The notes under the pieces are model-generated. The model did no database searches. It was not told where the DNA came from and was given only the letters and a program-made list of their open reading frames with translations. This document shows positions 12,173 through 25,158 of a stretch of 64,000 nt of DNA, one piece after another (the stretch's first letter is position 1; each line of letters begins with the position of its first letter). Origin of the DNA: Scenedesmus sp. ARA3 (Eukaryota; Chlorophyta; Chlorophyceae; Sphaeropleales; Scenedesmaceae). Location of the stretch: the NCBI GenBank assembly GCA_004335835.1, contig RWJK01001886.1:62001-126000 (forward strand), written 5' to 3'. A program made the position numbers and the translations under genes.

Positions 12173-12831
12173 CCGTCGTAACTCTTGGATAGGGGGCATG
12201 TGGTGCATGCATGCACCTGTCACAGGTACAGTGTACACCTGGCTGTTGGTATCCGATGCCCTTCGGATGACTTTGTCATGCTATATAACGACAAAGGGGC
12301 CCTTCGGATGATTTTGTCATCTTATGCAACAGCAACATTCGGGAAGTTATGTGACCGCCGCGTCATGTGCCCGCGTGCTTTAACATAAGTGCCTTCAACA
12401 AATGTGATGGGCTTGCAGCCTCGTGGCACGTGCACACTTGGTGCATCGTGATGATCAGGTGAACACCAAGCAGATACATCAGCTGCTGCTCATCATAATG
12501 TTACCAAGAGACCCATCAGCTTATGCTGTTGGTAAAAAGGGCCGCTGTTGGTAAAAAAACACAGCAGCTTCTTCCAAGTTGACTTCAGCTTGAGTTCTGT
12601 ACATACCCGGGCCTGTAAGCACATGGGGCCTCGAGCAATCCCACGAGACAGGTGTACAGGCCCTAGGGGCAACGCATGTATGCATATGTTTTAACAGCAG
12701 GGCAGGGCTACTAGTTGTAGTACAACTTTGTCAGCTAATCAACTACAGTGACAAAACGAGAAAGCTGTAGCTTGGCTGCCCCTGCAATCAGTTGCTGGCT
12801 GCTGATGGTGACGACCAGGCCTGCCGCCGCC
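12173..12831. other. Convergent intergenic region between GT14 copy 2 and gene D
   Basis: It holds the 3' flanks of two converging genes. A 21-bp direct repeat (CCCTTCGGATGA then TTTGTCAT, one mismatch) lies at 12259-12279 and 12300-12320, with a TTTGTC/GACAAA arm between the copies. A TGTAA at 12614-12618 could serve copy 2. No coding region is seen. Confidence 0.5.
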
Positions 12832-15370
12832 TCATGCGTGGGGCCTGCGCATCGCAGCAGCATGCAGCGTAAACAGCTGCTGCATCACCTCAGCACTCAT
12901 CTTGCGCTGCGACCCCAGCTGCAGCAGCTCTGTGACCTCATCAGCAGGAATGCCTGCAGCCGCCGGCAGCTGCAGCAGCTGCTGCGCCAGCAGCGTGGTA
13001 CTGGCAGGCACTGAGTAGCTATCCCGCCGCATCAAGCTGCGCAGCATGCCAGCCACAGCACTTGCCGGCAGCTGCTGTGCACCTGGCAGGCCGCTCAGCG
13101 CTACGATCGCCGGGCTGTCGAGCTGCTCCACAACACCAAACGACAAGGCCGCTGCAGCAGCATCTGGGCCGAGATGCTGCGCCCCTGGAAGCTCACACAG
13201 CCGCACCACCGCCTGCTTTGCACCGTGCTGCCCCGCCTGCTGCAGCAGCAGCGACACGCTGCTGCTGCTCAGCTGCTGCGCGCCCGGCAGATCCAGCAGC
13301 CGCACCACGGCCTGATCCCCACACGCGCGCATGCGCAGCGCGAGATCCAAGGTTTCCTCGATCTGGCTGGCTGACAACAGCCATGCCGGCTGCAGCCTAC
13401 ACATCGCATCCAGCGGCTCGGCCAGCCGCAGCCGCAGCGCCAGCTGCAGCAGCTGCAGCAGCTGCTGCGGCTGCAGCTCCTGCGCTCCCTTCAAGCCTAG
13501 CAGATACACCGCTGCCTCGCCATCGAGTTGCTGCATCGCTGACTCGAGGAGCTGCTGCACGCTGCAGCCTGGAAGCTCCTCTGCTGCCTGCAGGTGCACG
13601 GATAGCACCTCCACACCTTCTGTCCACTGCAGGTTGAGTGCTGTGCGCAGGAGCCTGCAAACTGCATCAGCTGGCAATGTCTCTGCACCTGCAAGCTCAC
13701 AAAGGTCCTGCAACAGCAAATCAGAGAGTGTTGCAGCAGAGGCAGGATGCACGTGGGTGCAGCTTTCGTCGTCACTGGTTGATGTCTGCAGCCTGCTTCA
13801 CTGCTGGACCAAACATTGTTGCGAGCATACACAGGCAAGCACCGGCGTACGGAGAGAGGCGCCAAGGCATGAGCAGAACACAGCCATGCTGTGTGCCCTC
13901 TACATTGCAGCTGCGTGCTCATGCTGCAATCTGCCGCACCCACACGCTGCCGGAAGCCCACCCACACACCAATGGCCTCAATAAAGTAAGTATCACATAA
14001 CAGACCCACCATAAGCATGCCGCAGCAACCCACGCGGATGGCAGCAGTCATGATCTGCTCAACACTCTCATGACTGATGCTGTGTGCTGCTGCCATCTGG
14101 CTCAGGATCTCCACACTGTTGTCATTGTGCTGCTGCGTCGCGTGCAGCAGCAGCGCCTGCAGCCGCTGCGGCGACAGCTGCTGCAGGGCCGCCGGCGTGC
14201 ACAGCAGCAGCGCGACCGGCCGCAGCTGCCGCCGCTGCATGGCGAGTTGCAGCAGTGCATCAAGGCGCTCAGCAGTGAGCGCCTGCTGCCGCTGGTGATC
14301 CGCAACGAGCAACCCGCAGATCGCCTCGACGCAATCGCAGCTTGCGCCCAGCTCCAGTGCTGCAGTCAGCTGCTCTGCAACAAACTGCAGCTCCAGCTGC
14401 ATTGCTGGGGGCAGCCGGCACAGCTGCTCGGCTGAATTGTGCAGCTGCCGCGCCACTGCCGCCTGCAGGAGACCCGCGAGCTGCTGCGGGGAGAGCTGCG
14501 CAGCTGCCGGCAGCTTCACCAGCAGCGAGCACACCCTGCAGCACTGCTGCTTCACTGCAGGTGTGCACACAACAGCAGCAGCAACAGCGATGGCAGCAGC
14601 AGCAGCGGGGTTATGACCTAGCAAAGCAACGGCAGGCAGGTTGAGGACAGATACAAAAGCCCCTGGCCATACCACGCAAAAGCCAGAAAGGCGTAACCTG
14701 CATGCTTAGCCCTGCGTGCCCGAAGGCAGCAGGTGCTGCACCATATAAGGATGCAAACTGATGAGGCTGCGAACAGCTCACTGAGCCCGCCCACTCGCTG
14801 CTGCAGCCAGGCTCACCTGCACAGTCGAGCAGCGCTGCTGCCGTGCCCACCTCCAACTGCTGTGCAGCAGGCAGCTGCAGCAGCGCAACAGCAGCATCTT
14901 CCTCCGCAGCCTCAACTGTGCACTCCAGCAGCTGCGCCAAACCCTCCCGGCTCAGCTGCTGCGCTGCTGCACTGGCCAGCAGCAGCTTCAGCACACCATA
15001 CTCCTTATCATGTGCTGCACTCTGCAGCATCGCAGTGAGGCTGCTAACGCTTAGCTGCAGCTGCCTGCACAAGCACGGCAGTACCCGCAGCGCCCGCAGC
15101 TGCACTGCCTGCCGAATCAGCGGCTCCGGATCCAGCAGCGCTGCAGCCGGCAGCTCGCAGAGCTTGTTAATAACAGGCACATCTGCAACCAGGCCCTCAG
15201 GGTCGCCATCTGCATCTGCATCCAGATCGCCACCTAATGCATAGCTGATGCTTCCAGACTGCTGGATGATGGTTTGCAGCAGCGAGCTGATGGTGGCTGC
15301 ACCCAGCAGCTGCATTCCCGAGAGCTGCTCACACATCGCCAGTGCTGCAGGGTACGCGGCATCCTGCAAG

Positions 15371-15407
<37 letters not shown>

Positions 15408-17790
15408 GCAGCAGCAGGTGTGGTGAAGTGCTGGGAAGACGAGCTGTGTGCTTGGCGTGTGCAGACATTTGGGGCTGCGCTTGCAGACAGCTCTTGTCCT
15501 TACAGCAGCTTGCCCAATTCTCCCCTCACTCTCCTCCGCTCCAAGCTGTGCGCTGCATTAGCCGAGTCTGACCCCTGACCCCTAGGACACGACGAGGGGA
15601 ACCTGCTCTGGTCATGTAGCACTAAAAACGTCTCAGGTTTGTCGCCAGGTGTATACAAGCATACACACTCCCGCACCTGCAGCGTTGCCTGCAGCACTCC
15701 AGCCAGCGTCGCTTGGTCCATGCTGCCTGCTGCCGGCAGCGACAGCAGGAAGCGAAAGGACTCTAGCCGACTGAGGGGGTGCGACACGCAGCTCAGCGCC
15801 TGCCGCAGAAGTGCCGCAACAGACGCCGCCGGCAAGGCCTGAGCACCTGCGGCAGCGCAGCAGCACACGCACAGCCAAGTAAGTGATGCAGGTGGATAGC
15901 ACAACCTGCTCTTTGCACCAGCCGGCCTAGGCTGTGGCTGTTCGCAAGTCAACTGATTACTGGCTCACTCCAGACGACAGAAATACACGACACAACTGCA
16001 AAGGCATAAACATGCATCACCGCACAACGCCACACCTGGCAGCCCAAGCAGCGGCAGCACCAGCATATGGCTGCAGTAGCCCTTCAGCGCATCGCCGCCG
16101 TATGCTGTCAGTGCTGCAGCCAGCAGCCGCGCCAACGCTGCTGGCTGCAGCGCCCTCGCTGCTGCACAGCTGCACAGCAGCGCCACGCCGTGGTGTGCAA
16201 CAGAGGCTGAGTTGGCCAGCATTGCAGCAGCAATGCTGCTCTCACAGTTGGCCGCGTCCAGCAGCGGCGACAGAGGCGGCTTGCACAGGGCTGCGGCACA
16301 CACAGCGAGCAAAGTAAGCAACGGCTGTCAGATGGCATGTGAAGAACAAGTAAGCAAGGACCTTGTGTGAGCATCGGCAATAACACGACGGCATGCTCAG
16401 GACCTGCGCTGAGATTGTGTGAGGGTGCGAGGATAAAGGCAGCTGTTGCAACAGCCGAACCGCTGCACGCACACCTTCTGCTGCCGGCGAAACTGTTACG
16501 CATGTCCCGAGTTTCAAACTGCTCACCCGTGAGCATCACCATGCTGCGGCCTGGCGTCAGCGCAGCCTGAATCACCGAAGCCACATCAGCAGGCTGCAGC
16601 TGCTGCACCGCAGGCAGCCGCAGCAGCTGCTCCACCACACACACGTGCTGCCGCTCCACTGCTGTGCACAGCAGGTGCAGCAGCAGCGCCGGCGTGAGCT
16701 GCTGCAGCAGCGCCGCATGGCCTTTGCTGCTGCGGGGCAGCCGCAGGAAGGTTAGGAGCTGTGTGGCGGCTGTGGTGTCGCTTTTGTTGACTGCGATGTG
16801 CAGCAGGTCCTGCACGTTGGCTGCTGTGACCTGGCGGCTGCTGAAGGACAGCCGGTCCTGCAAGCACATACATACACACAGGATCAGAGCTATGGCCGCA
16901 AAGGGCAATGCTGCAGAGCTTGGCTAAACATGCACTTACCTGCGGAGATTCATGCAGTCAAAATGCTGCTGCTGCTGCAACATCTGTGGCTGCTTTCTGA
17001 GGCTGACGCTGCAGCATCTGTGACTGCTCCTTGAGGTGAAGAATTGCATTGCTCACCCCTGCAACAGCAGTGCACACGCTTTCCACGACTGCAGGAAGCC
17101 CCGACTTGACGCGCATCGTCTTGCAGACCTTCACCCACGCCTCCAGCCCCAGCACGCGGCACCTTGCTGCGCTTGCAGGAGACCCAACAGCAGCAGCATC
17201 AAGCAAAACAGCAGGTACATGGTGCACCTTTCAGGCGCTACAAGCCAGCTAATAGCAAAGAGTGTGTGATTGCTGCAGACACACGGCAATTGTGCCCTGT
17301 GCAGTGAATGTGGAGTGTTGAAACGCAGAAGTGTCATCCGCATTGCTGCCATCTGTTGCGCCGGCTTCAACCCACCTGCTGCCGCCAGCTGCTGCATATC
17401 CATACGTGCGCCGGTGTCTAGCACCGCCTCGATGACATCAGCAGGCATGCAAGGCATGCATACCAGCTGGCTCAGAGTGCCATGCTCAAGCTGCTGCTCC
17501 TGCTTGGCCAGGAGCCACTCCAGCGCTGCCTGCTGCTCGTGACGGCCGTATAAAGTGATACATGATTGATAAGCCGCACCGGGCACGAGAACAGCAGCTT
17601 GATCGTTTACAAATCGCGTAATTGCCTCTGCCCACTGCTTCGACACTACGCAGCACTGAGCCAGCTGTTTGATGCTGGTGTGATCTACAGCAGTGCATTG
17701 AAGGACCAAATCTAGAACTGCTGCTGTCGAGACAGCTGTTGGCATCGCATCCTTCCTTGCCCGGGCCCGCCTGGTCTGCATGACGCCCAT
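12832..17790 (-). CDS. F-box-like protein with about twenty copies of an unrecognised 36-38 residue helical repeat
   Basis: Eight minus-strand exons in order: 17790-17376, 17166-17057, 16857-16527, 16290-16036, 15846-15677, 15363-14817, 14554-14010, 13707-12832. All phases agree, giving 1082 residues. Residues 20-55 (AVLDLVLQC, then LAQCCVVSKQWAEAI) resemble an F-box, the Skp1-binding motif of SCF ubiquitin ligases; this is a weak, by-eye match. The rest is a solenoid-like array. Its consensus is roughly L-x-x-LPGAQQL-x(4)-V-x-x-LL-x-x-A-x(6-9)-AV, seen most clearly as VVRLLDLPGAQQL and IVALSGLPGAQQL near the C terminus. It lacks the signatures of ankyrin, PPR, OPR, LRR or TPR repeats that I know. 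The register is kept across intron boundaries (for example GMLM/DLCEL). If the F-box is real, the array would be the substrate-binding part. Function unknown. Confidence 0.8.
15364..15410 (-). repeat. CTG tract (sense strand) at the acceptor of gene D exon 6
   Basis: On the gene's strand about eleven CTG units run into CTTCTTGCAG, the acceptor of exon 6. On the plus strand this is a CAG tract. Confidence 0.9.
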
Positions 17791-18552
17791 CTGACTAGAA
17801 TGTATTGCTGTGAACCACAGTTGCACATGGCGCAGAGTACCCAGCCTATTACTCTGAAAGCTTCCGCAGCTACAGCTTTAAGTGACACAAGCAGCACCTG
17901 GTAACCTTGCTGGGTCTACCCCTACCCTGTTCATGAGAATGACATGTGCATGCCGTTGCAAACTTCTGTGCTTTCTTAAATCGCTTGTCTCTTTATGATG
18001 ATGATGATGTCTCTTTATAAGCTTTTCAATGCCTCTCAGCAGCTGTTACGTCAAGCAGTAGAGTCCAACACTCAGCAGCATGGGAGCAGGACCTGTTGAC
18101 ACTGAACAGCCACCCCTCTACTCAGCTGCTGCAGCATGAACCTTGATTGAGATGAATAAGGTGATCCTTGAGACCTGCTCAAATCCAACAGCATGGTGGT
18201 TCAGCCTTTCCACCCACATTGTCACCACATAATCACTGATGTGCTTTTTCACGGCGTGAACTTTATGCACAAACAAAGTTATACCACTCAGCCCATACAC
18301 ACGAGCATCAATGATTGTTAGCTTGACAGCAAGATTGGCCTAGTCAAGAAGCACAGTATCAGCACGACTGAGGTGCACATGAATAACACAGCTGGGTGGA
18401 GTCAAATCTGCAATTGAATTGCCAACACCAGTCACACGGTGTCTGTGTGCATTCTGATAGTGTGAAACATGTTTCATTGTGTCTGCGGCTGCACAGACTG
18501 AACCCGCCAGGCACACATTCAGCACCTCAAGCGTAGCACACCCACAGGAGGT
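17791..18552 (-). promoter_or_regulatory. Region between the gene D start and the gene F stop
   Basis: It holds the promoter of gene D and the 3' flank of gene F, both on the minus strand. A TCTCTTTAT motif flanks an ATG triplet run at about 17988-18018. No gene is seen. Confidence 0.4.
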
Positions 18553-19222
18553 CTACCTAAAGCTGGCCCGTGAGGGAGTGCTGGGTGACCCTTTTGCTGC
18601 CGCAGCCAGGCTGCCAGGCCTGCCGCCACTGCCGCTGCCTGCCTTTAGCGGCGACGCTGCAGCAGACAGGCTGCCGCCAGTGAGTGATATCGACTTGCCC
18701 GACAGCGAGCGGCTCAGGCTAGCGCTGGCTGCACCAGCAGCAGCAGCAGTGCCAGAGCCAGAGCCGCCCGTCCTGCCCTCCAGCAGTGCTGCTATCCTGT
18801 CATACTTCTCCAAGTCACCCCCACCGGGGCTACGCGAGCCAGCCGCTGCTGCTGCTGCAGCAAGGCTCAGCGCAGCGCTCCTGCTGCCAAACGACGCCTG
18901 CGGGCTCATCGCCTTGCTGGCAGGCTGGGGGCTGGCAAGCAGGCCGCTGCTGCGCGCAGACAGTGATGGCGAGCGCTGGCCCAGGCCATCTCTGCCAGCT
19001 GGAATGCTGCCGGCTGCTGCCCCTGCTGCTGTCTTCTTATCCAGCAGCCCCTGCACCCAGCTCTCATAGTCGCTGAGCATGCTGCTGCTGTCTGCGCGGT
19101 ACTGCTTTGCCTTGCGCTCGGCCGCCACCAGTGCTGCTGCGTTGGTGGCTGCCTCGTCTGCCTTGGCCTTCGCATCAAGCACCTGGCTCAGAGTTTGGAT
19201 CCTGTGCCAGGTGGATGACAAC

Positions 19223-19270
<48 letters not shown>

Positions 19271-22200
19271 CCCAGGAATCCGTTACGACCAGGCTATGTG
19301 AGCTGAGATTGGTGGCTGACCAGGCATGGTCAGCAACATACCAAAGTAATAAGCACAAGGAAAAACAAGCAACAGCCGGCATATGCAGGGCCGCTGGCGT
19401 CAATGCTTGAACGGTGCTATGATGTCGAGGCAGACATGAAAGGCACAATCTACTGTGGTGTTCGGCTTGGCCTAGCATCCTCTGGTGCCTGCGAGCGTCG
19501 TCCTGAGCTCACCGCTGCGCCTGCAGCTGCGACTCCACAGTGGCCTGCTTCTTCTTGGCTCTGTGCAGCTCCAGCTGCGCATCCAGCCGCGCCTGCTGCT
19601 CAGCCTGGCAGCAGCAACGGCAGCGGCAGCAGCAGCAGCAACACAACATAGCATCAGCGCACAAGCACAGGGCCATTGTCAGGTGCGTACTGTACCAGCA
19701 AGATTTCAAAGTCATCCACGCGTGAACGGCTGGCATCAGCCTCCCACATGCACACACAAGCATCGCGCACACGCCAGATCTCATTGTGAAGCTCACGCAC
19801 ACTGTCGCATAACACTCGCAAGCCGCCAATCCAACTCCTCACCGCCAGTGCAGCAGACAGCTCCTGCACGCTGCGCAGCCGCGCGTCCACCTCCGCGCCC
19901 TTCTCCCGCTCTAGCGCGCCCAGCTCAGCGCGCAGCGCAGCTAGCCGCGCCTGCTCGTCTGCGAGCGCCAGCGTGGCACTTTCGAGCTCCTGCTGCGTGG
20001 CGCGTAGCTGCTGCCGGTGCACCTCCGCCTCTGAGCGCGCTGCGTCGTGCGCCTCCTGCAGGTCCACCAGGCGGGCCCTGCGGTGCGGCCCAAAGGGTGC
20101 AGCACGCAGTTTGGAGTGAGAGGGCGTATGGATGCACAGCAGGGTTAAAGACACAATGCACACCGGCTAGCAACTGGCATATGTAAGTGGAAGGCTTCCT
20201 CTAGGTGCTGCGTCGTGCGCCTCCTGCAGGTCCACCAAGCGGGCCCTGCGGTGCGGTGCAGCATGATGTAAGGTGTCGAGTGAGGGACCATGGATGCACA
20301 CAGGGTTTGAACAGTTAGAGGCAGCAATGCACAAAGGCTTGCAATGGGCAAATGCAAGAAGCTCTGTGTAGACCATTTGTTTGCCTTTGGTGACAAAATA
20401 GCATTGCAGACGCGGGCTGGCACAACAAGCCAAACACATTTGATGAGGGTGTTGGGGCGAGTTTACTGCAAAGCTGCTTACAGCACTGCTCACCGGAGCG
20501 TGGTGACCTCCTGGCTCTGGCCCCTGTCCCGCTCCTCCCACTGCACCAGCAGCGCACTGCTGCGCTTGGCTGCAGACGTGCGCTCCTCCTCAGCTGAAGC
20601 CAGCTGCCGCCTGACCAGCGCCAGCTCAGCTGCTGCGTTGTCCAGCGCCACCTGCAGCTTGGCCACCTCGTGCGCATGAGCCTGGGAGCTGCTCACGGCC
20701 TGGTCAGACTTGGACTCAAGCTGCAGCAGAAGTACAGCAGCAGAAGCAGCAGCACCACAGATGCCTCAAAGTTCACCAGCTTTTTTCGCAAGTTCAGTGA
20801 GGGCAACTGACATAGGCAGCTGCCACATCATCCAAAGGAGGCCTTGGCCTGATGTATCCACAGCTTGCCGGCTCTGGGTGCAGTGCTTGGACATGCTACT
20901 GCCATCTCCCATAGCGCAACTCACCTCCTGCTGCAGCTGCACCGCCTTCTGCCGCCACTTGCTGGTAGACTCCTCCAGCTGCTGGCGCTCCTCAGTCCAG
21001 GTGCTGCTGCTGCTCTTCTGGCTGGCCAGCAGGTCAGACAGCGCAGCCTCCTGCTGCAACACATGCACCTGCAGCCGCAGCAACAGCAGCAGGAGCAAGC
21101 AGCATCAGAAACAGACCACATCTCCGCAGACTCGTGCATAAAGGGCATACTAGCAAACTTCACGGCCGCTGCTCGTCACGTGCACTGGCAGCCGGCAAAC
21201 CCTGCCAGCTGATACCGTTTAACACAACACACCTTGGTCTCTTTCAGCTGCTCCTCCTTGGCCTGCAGCTGCTGCTGCAGCTGCTCCACCCGGCTCTGCG
21301 CTGTAGCCAGCTGAGAGCCAGCAGCATCGCCGATGTGCCGCAAGCTGTCAACCTGCACACACGAACCAGTTGCCGCAGACAGCCACCCTGCATCAAGTCT
21401 TGGATCCCAATGCTTGCAGCTCAGCACGTGTGCGCATGCCCTGACGCATGCCACTTTTCAGCAGGCGCGCAAACATCCAAGATGCACGCAATCTGCTCAG
21501 CGCACCTGCTGGGTGAGGCGTGTGATCTCCGCACGAGCTGCTGACAGCGCTGAGTCAGAGTCGCATGCAGCAGCGCCGCGCGCATCCAGCTCGCTCTGCA
21601 GCGCTGCCATGCGGCTGGCGTGCTGCGCTGCCAGCCGCTCCTCCCTAGCAGCTGCCTGGCTGCGCAGAGAGGCAGCCTGGCTGTGTGCCTCTTGCCTGCA
21701 AGCATGCAGCATGTGAAGGCCATGAACGAGCTTGGTGGAGCCGCAGTGTTGGTGCAGGTGCAGCTGCAGCTTCTGGCCAGCTGGCCCAACCGCTCACCAG
21801 CACACACACTGCGGTCAGGCACTGCTGCGGCCAGGCATTGTGTGTGTGACTCTACAGAAAAACATCTGCGCTGTCGCCATCGCAAACAAATAGCTGAGGT
21901 GCCGCGTATGGCACACAACCGCACCTCACAAGCTCCAGCTCCTGCTCCAGCCGCTCCGCGCGTGCACTTGCAGCACGCACCTCCACAGCAGCGTCGGCAG
22001 CTGCTGCCTGCCAACAGTTGCAGCAGCCAAAGCAGTAGGGAGGACAGCAGGGGCACAAAGACAGACGGTAGCTTCAGCAAGCCGTACATATTGGCCAGCT
22101 GCACACATTATGTACACAGGCAAAAGGGTAGGGCAATCGCTGGACGCTTCTTGCATGCTGTGCATAAGTGACATGCACAAAGCACGGGCATTTGCACACT

Positions 22201-22339
22201 GGTCGACATGTCTGGCAGCGCAGCGCACCTGTGCATCTGCCAGCGCCAGCTTCAGCGTCGCGCGCTCGTCATCGCCTGCTTCGCTGCGCTTGGTGAGGGA
22301 GCCCACCTCACGCCGCAGCCGCTCCACCTCAGCCTGCAG

Positions 22340-22370
<31 letters not shown>

Positions 22371-25158
22371 AGCCATGTTTGATATACGCAGGCTCATCAC
22401 GCAGGCCAAGGTCATAACACCAGGGAGTCCTGATATCCGAGCAACCCACACCCCGAGCGGATACTCTGCTGCTGATCGCAGGAACCCGTGGTCATGTTGT
22501 TGTGCGCCTGATCAGGCTGCGTGACTTGCAGTGAGCAGCTGTCAACCCACCCGCAGTGCTGCTGCCTGGCTGCGCTCCAGGGTTGCATCCGCCTGCAGCT
22601 TGCTGTGCGCCACACGCTCTGCCTGCAGTGACTTCTCGCAGGCCGCCAGCTGCTTCTCAACCTGGCCAGCGTGGTCTGCACACCGCAAGCACGCACAGTG
22701 GCCACAACAACAGCAACATCTTCAGCATGCTGCACACAGCAGTAATACCATAAATTTGTACGGCATAGCATCGCCACGGTTGCCAACGTTGACTAGTCCT
22801 GTAGGCTAGGTTGAACAACTGCTGCAGCATGCTCAACTGTCTGCTATAGAACGTCTCTGCAACTGTGCACCTGCTCACAAAATGGCTACACGCTCACCCA
22901 GCTGCTTCTCTGCCTGCTTCAGCTGGCTGCTTGTTGCATCCAGCGCGTCCTGTGTGCCGCGCAGCTCCTGCTCCAGGGAGGTGCAGCGCTGCCACAGCTC
23001 TGCACGGCTGGCTGACTCCATCTCAAGCCTGCAGGATGCAGCCGCAATGCACAGCTTCCACTCAGCTATGACATCTGCAGGACAGAGTCAGGTGAATGTG
23101 CTGCTGCGCCACGCCGCTTTCCTCGAAGCAACCAGCTACACAGAGCCAGGAGCTTGTTTACTGCTGGTCAGCTACCATGTGCAAGCGCAGTGATGACGCA
23201 GGTGAGCGTGCAGTGCATGTTCCAAGCACAGCTCACCTGGCTGACACCTTGCCCAGCTGATCGCGTGTGTGCAGCAGCTGCGTGCTGTCCTCCTGCTGAG
23301 CAGCAAGCTCTGCCAGCAGCTGGTTGTGCGCCTCCTGCAGCGGCTTCAGCTTGGACAGATGGTCCTCCTTCAGCCTGCAGCACACCAGCATAATCGACAC
23401 AGCGGCAGAAATGTTTTGGCTTGGTGCAGCTGCTCGCTCAAACACTGGCTTTTCAACAGGCTTCTCCTTCCGAATGCACAGCAGGGGCAGCACTTTCATG
23501 TCCCAGCCGATCCATCAACGGCATGCAAAGCCGTGCTAGCTCCTCTGCTGTCCGGAGCCCGCCGTGTGCCTCAAGCAGACATCTGACCCTCACCTGCGGG
23601 CAACCTCCTTGAGGCGACTGTGGTGTTTCTGTTCTGCCTCCTCATTTTGTTTCTGCGCATCAGCCAGCCGGTTCTGCAGCAGGTCCTGTTGATGAAAAGC
23701 AAAGCAGCAGCAAAGAGATGCAGCGCCCGTATCAGTGGCTAGGCTGAAGATTCAGCCAAACAATGCCCCTTGCGGGTGACTGATGAACGCTGGCATGTCT
23801 CCCTGTCATCGCCCATGCCGCTGCTGGCATGTGTGAAGTGAAGCTGCTTTGTCATAGATGCAATGTGCAGCACTTGCAAGTTGCTGCTGCTGGTGCTGTT
23901 TCAAATGCTGCTGCTGCTGCTGCTGCTGCTGCTTGCTTTGCTGCATGCTCACAATCTTGTCATTCTGTGCCTGCAGCAGCAGCTCCAGCTTCACCACTTC
24001 TTCTCGCAACGCCTGGCGCTCCTGCACGCATCCACCAGCCACATGCAGCATCTTGTGACCCGTGCTCTGCTCAAGTGCTACATAGATCAATCCATAAGCA
24101 TAGCATGCACTGCTCATGCAATGGCATGTACACAACGCATGCATGTGCCGCGCGTCGTGACGGCGTGATAAACCGAATGATACTCCAGCAGGTTGTCCAG
24201 TAGTGGCGCAGTCAAGCTAGCACTTTCTGCACGCACCTCTCCACCAGTGGACTGCAGCCTGACAAGCTCATTGGCGAGTGTGGTGTTTGCTAATTGCAGG
24301 TCCTGCAGCATCACGCACGCACATCCAGTGTCAGTGCAAACCTTTTGCATTTTAGCATGTCTGCGGCGTGCCTACTGCGCCGTACATGAAGACGACTGCT
24401 CCCAGTGCTCCTGCTGCTGTTGCTGTCAGCGTGCCTTGCGTTTCCTGTTCCAGTCTGCAGTGGCCTGGCTCTTTGCACTTCCAGCAGTTTGCAGCTGTTC
24501 GTTGTAGCACACACGCTGCTGTGGGCTGCGGGTCACTGGTATTGTGTGTGGTACTGCTCTTACCTTCATGGCTGCTTTATTTAACCGCACAAGCTTCTCC
24601 TCATTGGCCTTGTCAGCGGCCCTTGCACCTCCGCGGGTGAGGTAGTTGACAGGGTCATACCTGTGTGATTGTGTGCATCAGAAACTGACATGGCTGCAGA
24701 CACAGGAAGATGTCCAGCTTGTACATGAGCTGCGCATCTGCTGCTGCAGGCACTGCTGTGTGCACAGGAACAACGGCGTCATGCTGGTTGAAAGTGGATG
24801 CAAGGCTGCCCTTCAACATGCACACGTACGAGCTCGCCTGTCTTGTACTGCAACGCCAGCTGCAGTGACATACCTGCCGCTCCCACACAGCACTGTCCTG
24901 CCAGGGCTGCTCCTGCGCACAGGGCTGCTGCTGCAACCTGCTGCAGGCATACATTTTTCCATGAGTGCTACGTATGCATTTGTGCGGGGTGATGCTGCAC
25001 TTCAGGAGAGATTGAGCACCTCTGCAGTGACTGTGCTCTCTATGTCTCCTCTCCCTGCTGGTGCCTCCCTCCGTGTAGGCATGGTGATGGCTATTGGTTG
25101 GCACAATAATAACATTCGTGGGAGTGTGGTACAGTATGTCGCTGGATTCAGAGTCCAT
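18553..25158 (-). CDS. Long coiled-coil protein of unknown function, 17 exons
   Basis: Minus-strand exons: 25158-25133, 24660-24564, 24302-24237, 24021-23953, 23685-23594, 23374-23237, 23028-22898, 22675-22551, 22333-22229, 22007-21925, 21695-21506, 21352-21233, 21068-20925, 20720-20494, 20077-19843, 19604-19513, 19201-18553. They sum to 862 codons plus stop with every phase matching. From about residue 20 to 670 the protein is heptad-rich (for example KQLAACEKSLQAERVAHSKL and VEQLQQQLQAKEEQLKETK), so it should form an extended coiled coil. The last 200 residues are Ser/Ala/Gly-rich and disordered. There is no motor, membrane or enzymatic domain. A scaffold role (cytoskeleton, centrosome or basal body) is only inferred from this architecture and from the NEK kinase next door. 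The 26-nt first exon with a GTACCA donor is the weakest call; it would start MDSESSDILYDPVNYLTR. Confidence 0.75.
19220..19270 (-). repeat. CTG tract (sense strand) just upstream of gene F exon 17
   Basis: About fifteen triplets lie within 25 nt of the CACAG acceptor at 19202. They read CTG on the gene's strand and CAG on the plus strand. Confidence 0.9.
20039..20256 (-). repeat. 168-bp tandem duplication containing the start of gene F exon 15
   Basis: The 50-bp block at 20039-20088 (exon 15 acceptor and first codons, encoding RARLVDLQEAHDAA) recurs at 20207-20256 with one visible difference. The flanking intron is also similar but diverged. The second copy keeps a CCGCAG acceptor but has no donor close by, so it is probably a dead or cryptic exon head. 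The offset is 168 bp, a multiple of three. Confidence 0.85.
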
